A stretch of DNA of 64,000 nt from Mycobacterium sp. SMC-4 (GTDB lineage: Bacteria; Actinomycetota; Actinomycetes; Mycobacteriales; Mycobacteriaceae), in contig NZ_CP079869.1 in the NCBI RefSeq assembly GCF_025263265.1, positions 4,154,001 to 4,218,000 on the forward strand, in the 5' to 3' direction. Below the pieces are notes generated by a model. It was not told the DNA's origin and did not search any database. It saw only the letters and a list, made by a program, of their open reading frames with translations. Shown here in pieces: positions 27,813 to 36,116 of this stretch (its first letter is position 1; every line of letters starts with the position of its first letter). The translations under genes were made by a program, and so were the position numbers.

Positions 27813-28667
27813 GAAGTCGGCAACGCGGCGCGCTTCGCGGCGTCCCTGCGCGCGCCCGGCATGTGCCGAGGGCGCCCGGCAGGCCGGGTCCAGCGGATTG
27901 GGGCCAAACGCCGACAACGAATCCGAGTCGGCGAATATCGCCAGCGTCGCGCCGGGGAACGCGCTGATTTCGTCGACCGCGCCGCTGCCCCACGGGGACG
28001 GCGTCTGCGCGCCGGACGGGACCAGTGCGACCGCGACCGCACAGTCGTGGGCTGCGGTCATGTTGACCGTGCTGCCCACACCTCCGTCCATGTATCGACG
28101 CCGGCCGAGGGTGACGGGTGGCCATACCCCGGGCACAGCACAACTCGCGGCGACGGCATCGACCAGATCGACCCCCGAGGCGTTGTCGAAGATCACCAGT
28201 TCGCCGGTGTCGATGTCGATTCCGGTGATCCGCAGCATTCGCTGCGGCCACTGATGGGACGGCAACCGGTGGGCGATGACGTTGCGGCGCACCGGTTCGG
28301 CGACGGTCTCGACACCGGCTGCCACGGCGCCGATCTTCTGTAGCTTCTGCTCTTTGGTGGCTCCAGGGGTCTGCATCGCGTCGAGAAACAGCTCGATGAT
28401 CGTCTCGATCGACGCACCGGGATGAATCTCATGGGAACCGCCCTCCTCGGACAGCTGCCGGGCGAACAGCTCCTCCAGGGGGGTTCCGCTGCCGAGCTGG
28501 GCGGCCACCGTCGATCCCGCCGACGTCCCGACCAGGACCTCCGAGTCCACCAGGGCCGCACCGGCCTCGGGTGCCTCATCGCAGATCCCCAGCAGCACTC
28601 CGGTTTCCCAGGCAATGCCGGCCAGCCCTCCCCCAGCGAGCACCAGTGCGCGCCTTCGATCGGTCAT
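27804..28667 (-). CDS. patatin-like phospholipase (Rv1062-like)
   Basis: A 287-residue patatin-like hydrolase. AGGGLAGIAWETGVL is the oxyanion loop, GTSAGSTVAA carries the nucleophile Ser and DGGVGS the catalytic Asp. It matches Rv1062, which in M. tuberculosis also neighbours Rv1063c. The ATG at 28667 overlaps the stop of the upstream SRPBCC gene by 4 bp (ATGA), so they are coupled. Convergent overlap with the other patatin gene suggests mutual antisense transcription at the 3' ends. Confidence 0.9.
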   Translation of the reverse strand: MTDRRRALVLAGGGLAGIAWETGVLLGICDEAPEAGAALVDSEVLVGTSAGSTVAAQLGSGTPLEELFARQLSEEGGSHEIHPGASIETIIELFLDAMQTPGATKEQKLQKIGAVAAGVETVAEPVRRNVIAHRLPSHQWPQRMLRITGIDIDTGELVIFDNASGVDLVDAVAASCAVPGVWPPVTLGRRRYMDGGVGSTVNMTAAHDCAVAVALVPSGAQTPSPWGSGAVDEISAFPGATLAIFADSDSLSAFGPNPLDPACRAPSAHAGRAQGRREARRVADFLT

Positions 28668-29152
28668 CCGGCGGGTTCTTCGCGCAGCAACTCGTGGGAG
28701 AGCTGCTCGAGGCTCAGCCTGGCGAATCCACGCCACAGGCGCGCGAACGCGGGCATCGCCAGTGCCGCTGCCGCGGACCGCGGGTAGACGGTCCATCTCC
28801 AGGTCACCTCGGTACCGGTCCCGGCAGGCGCGAAAAGCCATTGCCCGTCGATGTGGTCGACCAGCGGCGCCAGCGCGCCGGTAATCCCCGACAGGGTGTA
28901 GCCGAACGCGTGTGGTGCGTCGACGGCGGTCAGCTCCTCACGCATCGTGCCGCCGCCGACCTGGACGACGGTGCGAGTCTGGCCTACCGCACTCCAGTCT
29001 CCGCTCTGGTCGCGTACCGCCTTGATCGGGGCGATGGGGCCGTACCAGCGGCTGAACAGGGTGGGCAGCGGTATCGGCAGGGTGCGTCGGTACGCGGTCT
29101 CCAGGTCGACGGGAATGGCCCGCGACTGCTCCATCAGGTGGGCTTCAGGCAT
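28664..29152 (-). CDS. SRPBCC-family protein (polyketide cyclase/lipid-binding fold)
   Basis: A 162-residue START-like protein: AIPVDLETAYRRTLPIPLPTLFSRWYGPI opening helix/strand, TMREELTAVDAPHAFGYTLSG strands, and a WRWTVYP strand before the long C-terminal helix (LWRGFARLSLEQLSHEL). Such domains bind hydrophobic ligands. Overlap with the downstream patatin suggests a joint lipid-related role. Start at the ATG at 29152; 81 bp separate it from the methyltransferase upstream in the transcript. Confidence 0.82.
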   Translation of the reverse strand: MPEAHLMEQSRAIPVDLETAYRRTLPIPLPTLFSRWYGPIAPIKAVRDQSGDWSAVGQTRTVVQVGGGTMREELTAVDAPHAFGYTLSGITGALAPLVDHIDGQWLFAPAGTGTEVTWRWTVYPRSAAAALAMPAFARLWRGFARLSLEQLSHELLREEPAG

Positions 29153-29233
29153 ATCCCGAATGCTAGAGGCAATGGGGCCGCGACGTTGGGGGCACGGTGG
29201 TGTGCCACGATCGCGGCAGTCGGGGAGTGCAGC

Positions 29234-30076
29234 TCAACGCCGGGCGTGGACCATCCAGCACGCTGCGGTGTAGCGGACTTCGCCATCGACGACGAACTGC
29301 GTGTATGCCTGGCTGAGCGCGGTGATCACCTGAGCGCGTGTCTGGGTGTCGACGGTCCGCAGTCTCCGGCCTACCGACCCCATCCGCGTCAGGTAGGCAG
29401 GAAGGTCGCGTTCCCGCATGGTGCATGCGACGTCAACCGGCCTGATATCGACGTCCGTCCAGCCGCCGTCGCGCAGAACGGCTTGTATCCGATGCGCATC
29501 GGCGAATGCGAACGGCCCAGGGCTGCCCGTGGTCAATGGCTCAAGGTCGGTGAGCAACCGCGCCGCAGCGTGCTCGGCGGTGCTCATGAACGGGTTATCC
29601 CTGGGGTGACGCCAACACACGAACGTGAGTCGGCCACCGGGTCGTGTCGCGCGCCTGAGATTTCCAAACGCCGTCGCGGGATCATCGAAGAACATCACTC
29701 CGAAGCGGGACACCAGGAGATCGAATGTGTTCGGCGGCAAGGCAAACGACTGGGCGTCACCGATAATGAACTCGACCGGAAGATTGCTGCCCTGCGCGCG
29801 CTTGCGAGCCGTCTGAATCATCGGCTCGGAGATGTCGATTCCGGTGCACCTACCGTGGTCTGCGAAATGCTCGGCGAGGGCCAATGTCGTTGCGCCCGTT
29901 CCACAACCCACATCCAAAATCTGCTCGCGAGGTTCGGCTGACGCAGCGACAGAGTCGACAATGAGGCCCTCGAAGGGTTTCAGCGTCTGGTCCAGCACGC
30001 GCTGCAACGTCACCCACGCCTCGCCGCTGTCGCCGTTCCACACCTGCACCTGAGCAGCGTTTCCCCGGTCGGCCAT
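29234..30076 (-). CDS. class I SAM-dependent methyltransferase
   Basis: A 280-residue methyltransferase. QILDVGCGTGATTLALAE is motif I (SAM binding), CTGIDISEPMIQ motif II, and SFALPPNTFDLLVSRFGVMFF motif IV/V. The small-molecule substrate is unknown. It diverges from a MerR-type regulator whose likely operator dyad lies between the two starts, so it may be the regulator's target. Confidence 0.88.
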   Translation of the reverse strand: MADRGNAAQVQVWNGDSGEAWVTLQRVLDQTLKPFEGLIVDSVAASAEPREQILDVGCGTGATTLALAEHFADHGRCTGIDISEPMIQTARKRAQGSNLPVEFIIGDAQSFALPPNTFDLLVSRFGVMFFDDPATAFGNLRRATRPGGRLTFVCWRHPRDNPFMSTAEHAAARLLTDLEPLTTGSPGPFAFADAHRIQAVLRDGGWTDVDIRPVDVACTMRERDLPAYLTRMGSVGRRLRTVDTQTRAQVITALSQAYTQFVVDGEVRYTAACWMVHARR

Positions 30077-30122
30077 CGTCTTCTCCCTTGCCTACAAACT
30101 GGACAAGGCCCACAATCGCAGT

Positions 30123-30136
30123 TCAAGTGGACTTGA
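30123..30136. promoter_or_regulatory. candidate MerR operator
   Basis: TCAAGTGGACTTGA has 6-bp inverted arms (TCAAGT/ACTTGA) around a 2-bp centre, located between the divergent methyltransferase (start 30076) and MerR-type gene (start 30159). Confidence 0.45.
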
Positions 30137-30158
30137 GCGCAAGAGGAGCTATCCGGCG

Positions 30159-30596
30159 GTGATCGACATCTCTGTGGTCGCGAAGCGCTCTGGCCTGCCG
30201 GCCTCGACGCTGCGGTTCTACGAGGAGAAGGGACTGATCGCCTCGGTGGCTCGACGGAGTCGGCGCCGGTTCTTCGGCACTGACGTGTTCGACCGGTTGG
30301 CGCTCATCGCACTCGGGCGGACTGCCGGGTTCTCGCTCGACGAGATCGCCACGATGCTCGCACTCGGCGGAGCGCGCCAGATCGACCGAAACGCCCTTGA
30401 AGCCCGGGCAGCAGAGATCGACAGCACCATAGCGAGACTCTCCGCGATCAGCACCGCGCTCAAGCACGCCGCGGCCTGTCCGGCTCCGAATCACATGGAA
30501 TGTCCCACTTTCCGCGGCTACCTCGACCTCGCCGCGGCCGGACTGGTCAGTGCGCCGCCGCCGCGCGCGCCCTGCCCGGGTCCGCCTTACCACTGA
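30159..30596 (+). CDS. MerR-family transcriptional regulator
   Basis: A 145-residue regulator. The N-terminal winged helix (ISVVAKRSGLPASTLRFYEEKGLI) and the second helical part (FGTDVFDRLALIALGRTAGFSLDEIATML) are canonical MerR; a dimerisation helix follows. The C-terminus contains ACPAPNHMECPTFRGY, whose Cys/His residues could bind metal or respond to redox. The GTG at 30159 is preceded by AAGAGGAG. It overlaps the 3' end of the convergent reductase gene by 50 bp. Most likely target is the divergent methyltransferase. Confidence 0.9.
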   Translation: MIDISVVAKRSGLPASTLRFYEEKGLIASVARRSRRRFFGTDVFDRLALIALGRTAGFSLDEIATMLALGGARQIDRNALEARAAEIDSTIARLSAISTALKHAAACPAPNHMECPTFRGYLDLAAAGLVSAPPPRAPCPGPPYH

Positions 30597-31614
30597 TCAG
30601 CGGCAGGTCGAGATACGTCGCGATCCCGGGAGGCGCCGCGCATACCGCAGGAACCGAGTTCACGCAGTGCGCGGCGGTGCCGACCACTCCGTACTCCGGG
30701 CCCTCTCCGCCGACCTCGGACTGGAAGCCCTTCACCGATACGGTGAAGTCGGGGTTGCCGCGCACTTCCATCTCGTAGCGCTGCCCCTCCGGCCCGAACG
30801 ACCAGGCCGGGTCGAGATTGTCCTCCCCCATCAGCCAATTCACCGTCACCCGCACCACCGGCTCACCGTCGACGAGCGCTTCCCAGTGAAACTTGCGGGC
30901 CGCGACCTGTCCCGGTTCTATCGTCCCCATCGGCGAGTCGATCGGCGCGGTGGCTACGGCGATCTCTTGTCGGGCCTGAATTCTCGGGTCGGCGGCGAAC
31001 CCGAGCTGGTCGACACACATCCGCACGGCCTGGATGAACCCGGTGTCGAGCATCTTCTGCATCGGCCCGGTCAGCGCCTTGTCCGGGGTTTCGCCGAAGC
31101 CCATCACATGGCGCAGCACGTCGGGCGCCTCGTAGGTGCGCAGGTCGGAGTACTCCTCGGCCCGCACGAACGTCACGCCGGTGGACATCGCCGAAAGCAT
31201 CAGCGGGAACTTCTCGCTGATACCGCCCGGGGCTATTCCGGTGCCGTGCAGAGTGGCACCGCCGGCGACGGCGGCCGCTCGCATCGACGCCCCGCTACGC
31301 TCGCTGGGATACAGCCATCCGACGGGGGTGACGACGTTCTTCCCGGATCGGAGCAGCGCCTCGACCTCGTCGGGGTTGGCGATCAGCGGCGAGTAGATGA
31401 CGGCGTCTGCGTCCAGCGCCAGGATCTCGTCGACGCTGTCGGTAGCGATCACGCCGAGCGCGGCGGTACCGATGATGTCCCCGACGTCGCGGCCGGCTTT
31501 TTCCGGTGAGTGCACCCAGCAGCCGACCAGCTCCAGTTCGGGATGCTCAAGCACCCCTTTGATCGCCGCTACACCCACTCCACCGGTGGCCCATTGCACG
31601 ACCCGCAACGCCAT
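30547..31614 (-). CDS. NAD(P)-binding DapB-like reductase (Rv1059-like)
   Basis: A 355-residue protein with an N-terminal Rossmann fold (RVVQWATGGVGVAAIKGVLEH) and a C-terminal domain resembling dihydrodipicolinate reductase/2,4-diaminopentanoate dehydrogenase; GKNVVTPVGWLYPSE and GIAPGGISEKFPLMLSAMS are conserved blocks in this mycobacterial family, which includes Rv1059. The substrate is not established. A KstR-type operator TAGAACACGTTCTA lies 25 bp upstream of the start, which suggests induction during sterol catabolism. Start at the ATG at 31614; the frame open to 31659 runs through the operator. Confidence 0.82.
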   Translation of the reverse strand: MALRVVQWATGGVGVAAIKGVLEHPELELVGCWVHSPEKAGRDVGDIIGTAALGVIATDSVDEILALDADAVIYSPLIANPDEVEALLRSGKNVVTPVGWLYPSERSGASMRAAAVAGGATLHGTGIAPGGISEKFPLMLSAMSTGVTFVRAEEYSDLRTYEAPDVLRHVMGFGETPDKALTGPMQKMLDTGFIQAVRMCVDQLGFAADPRIQARQEIAVATAPIDSPMGTIEPGQVAARKFHWEALVDGEPVVRVTVNWLMGEDNLDPAWSFGPEGQRYEMEVRGNPDFTVSVKGFQSEVGGEGPEYGVVGTAAHCVNSVPAVCAAPPGIATYLDLPLISGKADPGRARAAAAH

Positions 31615-31638
31615 GTCGCCTCCTCCAGCACGCAAAAC

Positions 31639-31652
31639 TAGAACACGTTCTA
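31639..31652. promoter_or_regulatory. KstR-type operator
   Basis: TAGAACACGTTCTA fits the TnnAACnnGTTnnA consensus bound by KstR, the TetR-family repressor of mycobacterial cholesterol catabolism genes. It lies 25 bp before the minus-strand reductase and 172 bp before the plus-strand thiolase. Confidence 0.65.
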
Positions 31653-31824
31653 TCGACAACTACACCAGATGTCCGCGCGTAGGCACCCGAAATGGAAAAC
31701 CCGTCCGCGACCACGTCGCGGCGGCGCTCAACCACTTCGGGGCGTGTGAGCCCTGGCGGCTGGAATCCGTCCGGCCCGCGCTAACGTGCAAACAAGACGC
31801 AACGAAGCGAAGGGACGACGGGAT

Positions 31825-33045
31825 ATGAGCCGGATTTTTGTCATCGGTGTCGGTATGACGAAGTTCGAGAAGCCGGGCGGACGCGCAGCTGGCGGAGCGG
31901 AGCATGAGGCGCGGCGGGAGGGCTGGGACTACCCGGACATGGCCCGCGAGTCGGGCACCAATGCGCTGTCCGACGCCGGGGTGGACTACACCGACATCCA
32001 GCAGGGCTATGTGGGTTACTGCACCGGTGACTCGACGTCGGGTCAGCGCGCGCTCTACGAGTTGGGCATGACCGGCATCCCGATCGTCAACGTCAACAAC
32101 AATTGCTCCACCGGATCGACGGCGCTGTATCTGGGCGCGCAGGCCATCCGCGGTGGCCTGGCCGACTGCGTCCTGGCGCTGGGCTTCGAGAAGATGCAGC
32201 CCGGATCGCTGGGCGGCGGTGCCGACGACCGGGAGTCGCCGATGAAGCGGCATATCCTGGCGCTCAACGACATCGACGAGATGCAATTCCCGGTGGCGCC
32301 GTGGATGTTCGGCGCGGCAGGCCGTGAGCACATGAAGAAGTACGGCACCACCGCGGAGCATTTCGCCAAGATCGGATACAAGAACCACAAACACTCGGTG
32401 AACAACCCGTACGCGCAGTTCCAGGACGAGTACACCCTCGACGACATTCTGGCAGCCAAGATGATCTCCGATCCGCTGACCAAGCTGCAGTGTTCACCCA
32501 CCTCGGACGGCTCGGCGGCGGTGGTGTTGGCCAGTGAGGACTTCGTCGCCAAACGCGGACTGGCCGGCCAGGCCGTCGAGATCGTCGGGCAGGCGATGAC
32601 GACAGATTTCGCGTCGACGTTCGACGGCAGCGCCGCCAACATCATCGGCTATGACATGAATGTCCAAGCTGCACAACAGGTTTACCAGCAGTCCGGGCTT
32701 GGGCCACAGGATTTTCAGGTGATCGAGCTGCACGACTGCTTCTCGGCCAACGAGCTGCTGCTGTATGAGGCCTTGGGGTTGTGCGGGCCCGGCGAGGCGC
32801 CGCAGCTCATCGACGATGACCAGACCACCTACGGCGGACGCTGGGTGGTCAACCCGTCCGGTGGGCTGATCTCGAAGGGGCATCCGCTGGGGGCAACCGG
32901 GCTGGCCCAGTGCAGCGAGCTGACGTGGCAGTTGCGCGGAACCGCCGACAAGCGTCAGGTCGACGGGGTGACTGCCGCGCTGCAGCACAACATCGGCCTC
33001 GGCGGGGCGGCTGTCGTCACCGCCTACCGGCGCGCCGACCGGTAG
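31825..33045 (+). CDS. thiolase-superfamily lipid-transfer protein
   Basis: A 406-residue thiolase-fold protein of the sterol-carrier-associated lipid-transfer type (similar to M. tuberculosis Rv1627c). [15 protein letters not shown] carries the nucleophilic Cys, [17 protein letters not shown] and [17 protein letters not shown] hold the conserved His/Asn residues, and [10 protein letters not shown] ends the domain. Members act in beta-oxidation of sterol side chains or other branched acyl-CoAs. AAGGGA precedes the ATG at 31825. The KstR-like site in the divergent region fits such a role; the hairpin at 33065-33095 terminates the gene. Confidence 0.88.
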   Translation: MSRIFVIGVGMTKFEKPGGRAAGGAEHEARREGWDYPDMARESGTNALSDAGVDYTDIQQGYVGYCTGDSTSGQRALYELGMTGIPIVNVNNNCSTGSTALYLGAQAIRGGLADCVLALGFEKMQPGSLGGGADDRESPMKRHILALNDIDEMQFPVAPWMFGAAGREHMKKYGTTAEHFAKIGYKNHKHSVNNPYAQFQDEYTLDDILAAKMISDPLTKLQCSPTSDGSAAVVLASEDFVAKRGLAGQAVEIVGQAMTTDFASTFDGSAANIIGYDMNVQAAQQVYQQSGLGPQDFQVIELHDCFSANELLLYEALGLCGPGEAPQLIDDDQTTYGGRWVVNPSGGLISKGHPLGATGLAQCSELTWQLRGTADKRQVDGVTAALQHNIGLGGAAVVTAYRRADR

Positions 33046-33064
33046 AACTGCGAGCAGTCGCGAA

Positions 33065-33095
33065 AGCCCCCCTCTGACAGCAATCTTGGGGGGCT
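33065..33095. terminator. bidirectional hairpin between thiolase and dctA
   Basis: AGCCCCCC (33065-33072) pairs with GGGGGGCT (33088-33095) around a 15-nt loop, between two convergent genes. Confidence 0.75.
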
Positions 33096-33124
33096 CCGCG
33101 TCTGCGCGGGCAGACAACGACCGG

Positions 33125-34492
33125 CTACACCGTCGCCGGTACCTTCGCGTGATCGTCGTCGAGCATCGTCAGCTCGTCGAACGGGTCATCACCGGCCAGG
33201 ACCGACTTCACCTTGGCCCGGTCCATGGTGTGTGTCCACGACCCCACCAACAGCGTGGCCACCGCGTTGCCGGAGAAGTTGGTCAGAGCTCGCGCCTCGG
33301 ACATGAAGCGGTCGATGCCGACGATCAGTCCGACTCCGTCGAGCAGGTCCGGGCGGTGCGCCTGCAGACCACCGGCCAGCGTGGCCAGACCTGCGCCGGT
33401 GACGCCGGCCGCACCCTTGGAGGCGACGATCATGAACAGCAGCAGACCGATCTGTTCGGCCAGCGTCAACGGGTCACCCAGGGCGCTGGCGATGAACAGC
33501 GAGGCCATCGTCAGGTAGATCGCGGTGCCGTCCAGGTTGAACGAATAGCCGGTGGGAACAACGACACCGACTGTCGAGCGGTCCACACCGAGGTGTTCCA
33601 TCTTCGCGATCAGCCGGGGCAGCGCCGATTCCGACGACGAGGTCGACACGATCAACAGATACTCGCGGGCCAGGTAGCGCACCAGCTTGAAGATCGAGAC
33701 CCGAGCCACCGCCCGCAGCAATACGCCGAGCACCCCGAAGACGAAGATCACGCACGTGAGGTAGAAGCCGAGCATCAGGGCAGCCAGTTGCCCCACGGCG
33801 GCCCACCCGGTCTGTCCGACCACGTTGGCGATCGCACCGAACGCTCCGATCGGGGCCAGCCACAGGATCATGACCAGCACCTTGAACACCAGCTTCTGCA
33901 GATGCTCGACGCCACGCAGGATCGGCTCGCCGGCGCGCCCCAGCCCTTGCAGCGCAAAACCGACCAGCAGCGCGATGAACAGCGCCTGCAACACACTGCC
34001 CGCGGTCAACGCCGAGAACATCGATGTCGGGATGATGCCCTGGACGAACTCCATCAGGCCGCCGGACTCGTGCGCCTTCTCGGCCAGTTCGACGCCTTTG
34101 CCCGCCGCGCCCTCGGTCAGATGCAGGCCGCTACCCGGGTGCAGCAGGTTGCCCACGAGCAGGCCGATCCCCAACGCGAATGTCGACATCGCCATGAAGT
34201 AGACGAACGCCAATCCGCCCACTTTGCCGATGGTGGCGGCCTTACGGACCGATCCGATGCCCAAGACGATCGTGCAGAAGATGACCGGCGCGATCATCAT
34301 CTTGATCAGCGCCACGAACATCGTGCCCAGCACGCCGACGCTCTTGCCGATCTCGGGAGCGAAGATGCCCACGCCGATACCGGCGATCACCGAGATGATG
34401 ACGGCGATGAACAACCAGTGGGTACGGTCGCGCCTTTTCTTCGGCTCCTCGGGCGCCGGGCCCGAAGCCGGCCGGTCCAATGTCGTTGTCAT
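33125..34492 (-). CDS. dctA: C4-dicarboxylate:cation symporter DctA
   Basis: A 455-residue secondary transporter of the DAACS family for succinate, fumarate and malate uptake. About eight helices and the re-entrant loops are evident; STSSSESALPRLIAKME is the serine-rich loop, GYSFNLDGTAIYLTMA the substrate/cation motif and LTNFSGNAVATLLVGSW the last helix, all close to DctA. M. tuberculosis has a homologue (Rv2443). The divergent gene cluster beyond the island (43.8-46.0 kb) encodes a DcuS/DcuR-type two-component system, the usual controller of dctA, so the island probably separated the two. Confidence 0.94.
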   Translation of the reverse strand: MTTTLDRPASGPAPEEPKKRRDRTHWLFIAVIISVIAGIGVGIFAPEIGKSVGVLGTMFVALIKMMIAPVIFCTIVLGIGSVRKAATIGKVGGLAFVYFMAMSTFALGIGLLVGNLLHPGSGLHLTEGAAGKGVELAEKAHESGGLMEFVQGIIPTSMFSALTAGSVLQALFIALLVGFALQGLGRAGEPILRGVEHLQKLVFKVLVMILWLAPIGAFGAIANVVGQTGWAAVGQLAALMLGFYLTCVIFVFGVLGVLLRAVARVSIFKLVRYLAREYLLIVSTSSSESALPRLIAKMEHLGVDRSTVGVVVPTGYSFNLDGTAIYLTMASLFIASALGDPLTLAEQIGLLLFMIVASKGAAGVTGAGLATLAGGLQAHRPDLLDGVGLIVGIDRFMSEARALTNFSGNAVATLLVGSWTHTMDRAKVKSVLAGDDPFDELTMLDDDHAKVPATV

Positions 34493-34567
34493 CGTGACTC
34501 CTCCAGATACAGCGTGCGAATTGGGTCTGAGAGGATGCTCACTGAGGGCGTGAGCCAGGTCACGTTT

Positions 34568-34584
34568 TAGTTCATTGATTTCAA
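34568..34584 (+). repeat. candidate left att site
   Basis: TAGTTCATTGATTTCAA shares TAGTTCATTnnnTTCAA with 43749-43765. It lies 75 bp before the dctA start. Excision between the repeats would leave a divergent dctA/sensor intergenic region of about 109 bp, a natural length. The alternative is a shared response-regulator binding site. Confidence 0.35.
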
Positions 34585-34712
34585 GTAGGCGCCATGCTCT
34601 GGGGCGTTTCAGCAGCGGAAACGCAACGCGCTGTGCTGTCTATTATCTGACTTGGCAAACGCGATCGGCTAAGCCTTCTCGTGGTGTCGCTCTACCACCA
34701 CAAGGAGTCATC

Positions 34713-35102
34713 ATGCACCACCACACCACCACCGACAACACCACCGCGACCAGCGGCTTTCCTGTCGACTCGGCCACCCGCGCCTGCTGCGGCGGCATCG
34801 GCCAGCACACCCGCACGTGCTCGACGGTGCCGGTGCCGCCCGGTTGCAACCACGTCGAGCAGTGGGACGCGGCGCAACGGTACATCGCCGCCGACCTGTT
34901 CGGGCCGGTCTCGGTGTGGTCGTACCAGCGCCACGACGGCACGCTGGCCGATGTTCAAGTGTTCATCCGGCTGGCCGACGTGCAGTTCGCACCCGGCCAG
35001 TCCCAGCCGGTCGCCGACCATTTCCGGCGTCTGGCGCGCACGGTGGCCGAGGCTGACGAGCTGGCGCAACAGTGGCAGCGCTGGACACCCCACCGAGGGT
35101 GA
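34713..35102 (+). CDS. small unknown protein at left end of island
   Basis: A 129-residue protein beginning MHHHTTTDNTTATSG, with Cys/His residues in the first 50 positions (RACCGGIGQHTRTCSTV, PPGCNHVEQW) that could bind a metal, then a mixed alpha/beta region (AAQRYIAADLFGPVSVWSYQR; DVQVFIRLADVQF) and a C-terminal helix. AAGGAG precedes the ATG and a strong hairpin terminator follows, so it is a monocistronic real gene. I do not recognise the family. It lies inside the proposed island and is oriented opposite to the main operon. Confidence 0.7.
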   Translation: MHHHTTTDNTTATSGFPVDSATRACCGGIGQHTRTCSTVPVPPGCNHVEQWDAAQRYIAADLFGPVSVWSYQRHDGTLADVQVFIRLADVQFAPGQSQPVADHFRRLARTVAEADELAQQWQRWTPHRG

Positions 35103-35114
35103 CATCCACCGCGA

Positions 35115-35144
35115 GCGGCCCCCGGCTACGGTCGGGGGCCGCTT
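35115..35144 (+). terminator. intrinsic-type terminator after the 129-residue gene
   Basis: AGCGGCCCCCG (35115-35125) and CGGGGGCCGCT (35134-35144) form a perfect 11-bp stem with an 8-nt loop, followed by TTGCTT. It starts 13 bp after the stop codon. Confidence 0.85.
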
Positions 35145-35431
35145 TGCTTGTGCGTTCCCGGCGCTGAGCGTGCCCCTGGCGGGTCGGCCACGCTGCGATG
35201 GTGTGATCGTGTCGGCGCACCATGCGGGCGTGGCAGGGAGGCTGCGGCGCTCCTCATGTCTTCCCAGTTGTCGGACCACACTGGTATCATCGCCGCCAGA
35301 ACCTCCGGTTGAAGTGACCTTCGGGTCCACCGTCGCGGCATGGCATGGCGAACGCACACCGAGTGCGTAATGGGGCGCAGAGGTTCGCCCCAGACCCCGC
35401 TCAACCCGTCAATACAGATGAGGAACCTGCC
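35145..35431. other. intergenic stretch without convincing gene
   Basis: Together with the terminator this is a 329-bp gap between two small plus-strand genes. I see no open frame with family-like sequence and no strong promoter; the promoter of the 63-residue gene must lie here. Confidence 0.5.
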
Positions 35432-35623
35432 ATGACCGAATACCGGATTGCACCCGACACTAACCCGAACAGTCTGCGCCATCAGCTCGCGCGGCATGAT
35501 GCGCATTCTTACCGACTGCGGCAAGCCGAGGAGTTGCTGACCGAAGAGGGTTATATCGAAGGCTCTGACGGCATTTGGAGACTGCCCGACGAGCGACACC
35601 AGCCTCCAGGCCACCGGAGGTGA
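35432..35623 (+). CDS. small hypothetical protein
   Basis: A 63-residue polar protein, MTEYRIAPDTNPNSLRHQLA..., with a predicted helical middle (RHDAHSYRLRQAEELLTEEGYIEG) and a C-terminal Pro/His/Arg-rich tail. GAGGAA lies about 8 nt before the ATG. An in-frame extension to 35345 exists but has no better site. No family recognised; it faces the convergent Cys-containing gene of the island. Confidence 0.5.
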   Translation: MTEYRIAPDTNPNSLRHQLARHDAHSYRLRQAEELLTEEGYIEGSDGIWRLPDERHQPPGHRR

Positions 35624-35637
35624 AAGACAGTGCGCGC

Positions 35638-35913
35638 TCAACCCGCCACCACCGCGCGCTTGCGGTGAGACCCGCTGACACGTGGGCCACCCGCACGCCG
35701 AACACGTGAGTCACGTTGACTCACAACCGGTTCCGGTGTCCTGCCCTGCGACAGTGCTACCCAGCAATCCAGGTGTGGGCTGCTGTCGCGGTGAGTGTAA
35801 CGGTCGATCTGTCGATGATATGTGCTGGGCCTGCCGCACCAGGCGCACGCCTCGTCGAACGTCTCCGCCCGCACACCCACCGCCTGTAAAGCCTCCACTT
35901 GTTTCCGATTCAC
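35638..35913 (-). CDS. small Cys-containing island protein, downstream of capsid
   Basis: A 91-residue protein with GTG start at 35913, preceded by GGGAGG at good spacing. EACAWCGRPSTYHRQIDRYTH ... PHLDCW has a CxxC pair with later His/Cys residues, suggesting a small zinc finger; the remainder is basic. It is the last gene of the capsid-side operon, about 200 bp after the capsid stop, with two strong hairpins in between. One copy of the TGAGTC/GACTCA dyad lies inside its coding sequence. Function unknown; could be nucleic-acid binding. Confidence 0.6.
   Translation of the reverse strand: MNRKQVEALQAVGVRAETFDEACAWCGRPSTYHRQIDRYTHRDSSPHLDCWVALSQGRTPEPVVSQRDSRVRRAGGPRVSGSHRKRAVVAG
35707..35723. 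promoter_or_regulatory. island dyad 1: TGAGTC-N5-GACTCA
   Basis: TGAGTCACGTTGACTCA. One of three copies of this inverted repeat in the island; candidate binding site of an island or helper regulator. Confidence 0.4.
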
Positions 35914-35940
35914 GTTGCCTCCCAACGATTGTGCGCCCCC

Positions 35941-36102
35941 GCACCGCCGCGCGCCAGGAAAGGAGAAGCAAACACGCGGCGGTGCAGGGGTTCGGCTCGA
36001 CCGGCGACGCGTCAACCACCGAACACGCAGCCGGGAGCCGGGTTTAGACCCGAACCGGGTGCCGCCTTTGATCTGCTGAACCGAAAGGACAACGGCACCC
36101 GG
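35941..36102 (-). other. two long hairpins after the capsid gene
   Basis: CCGGGTGCCG (36055-36064) pairs with CGGCACCCGG (36093-36102), and GCACCGCCGCG (35941-35951) pairs with CGCGGCGGTGC (35975-35985), each perfectly. They lie 15-176 bp past the capsid stop on the minus strand and could terminate or attenuate the capsid transcript before the next gene, or stabilise its 3' end. Confidence 0.55.
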
Positions 36103-36116
36103 CCCGGGTGGTCTTG

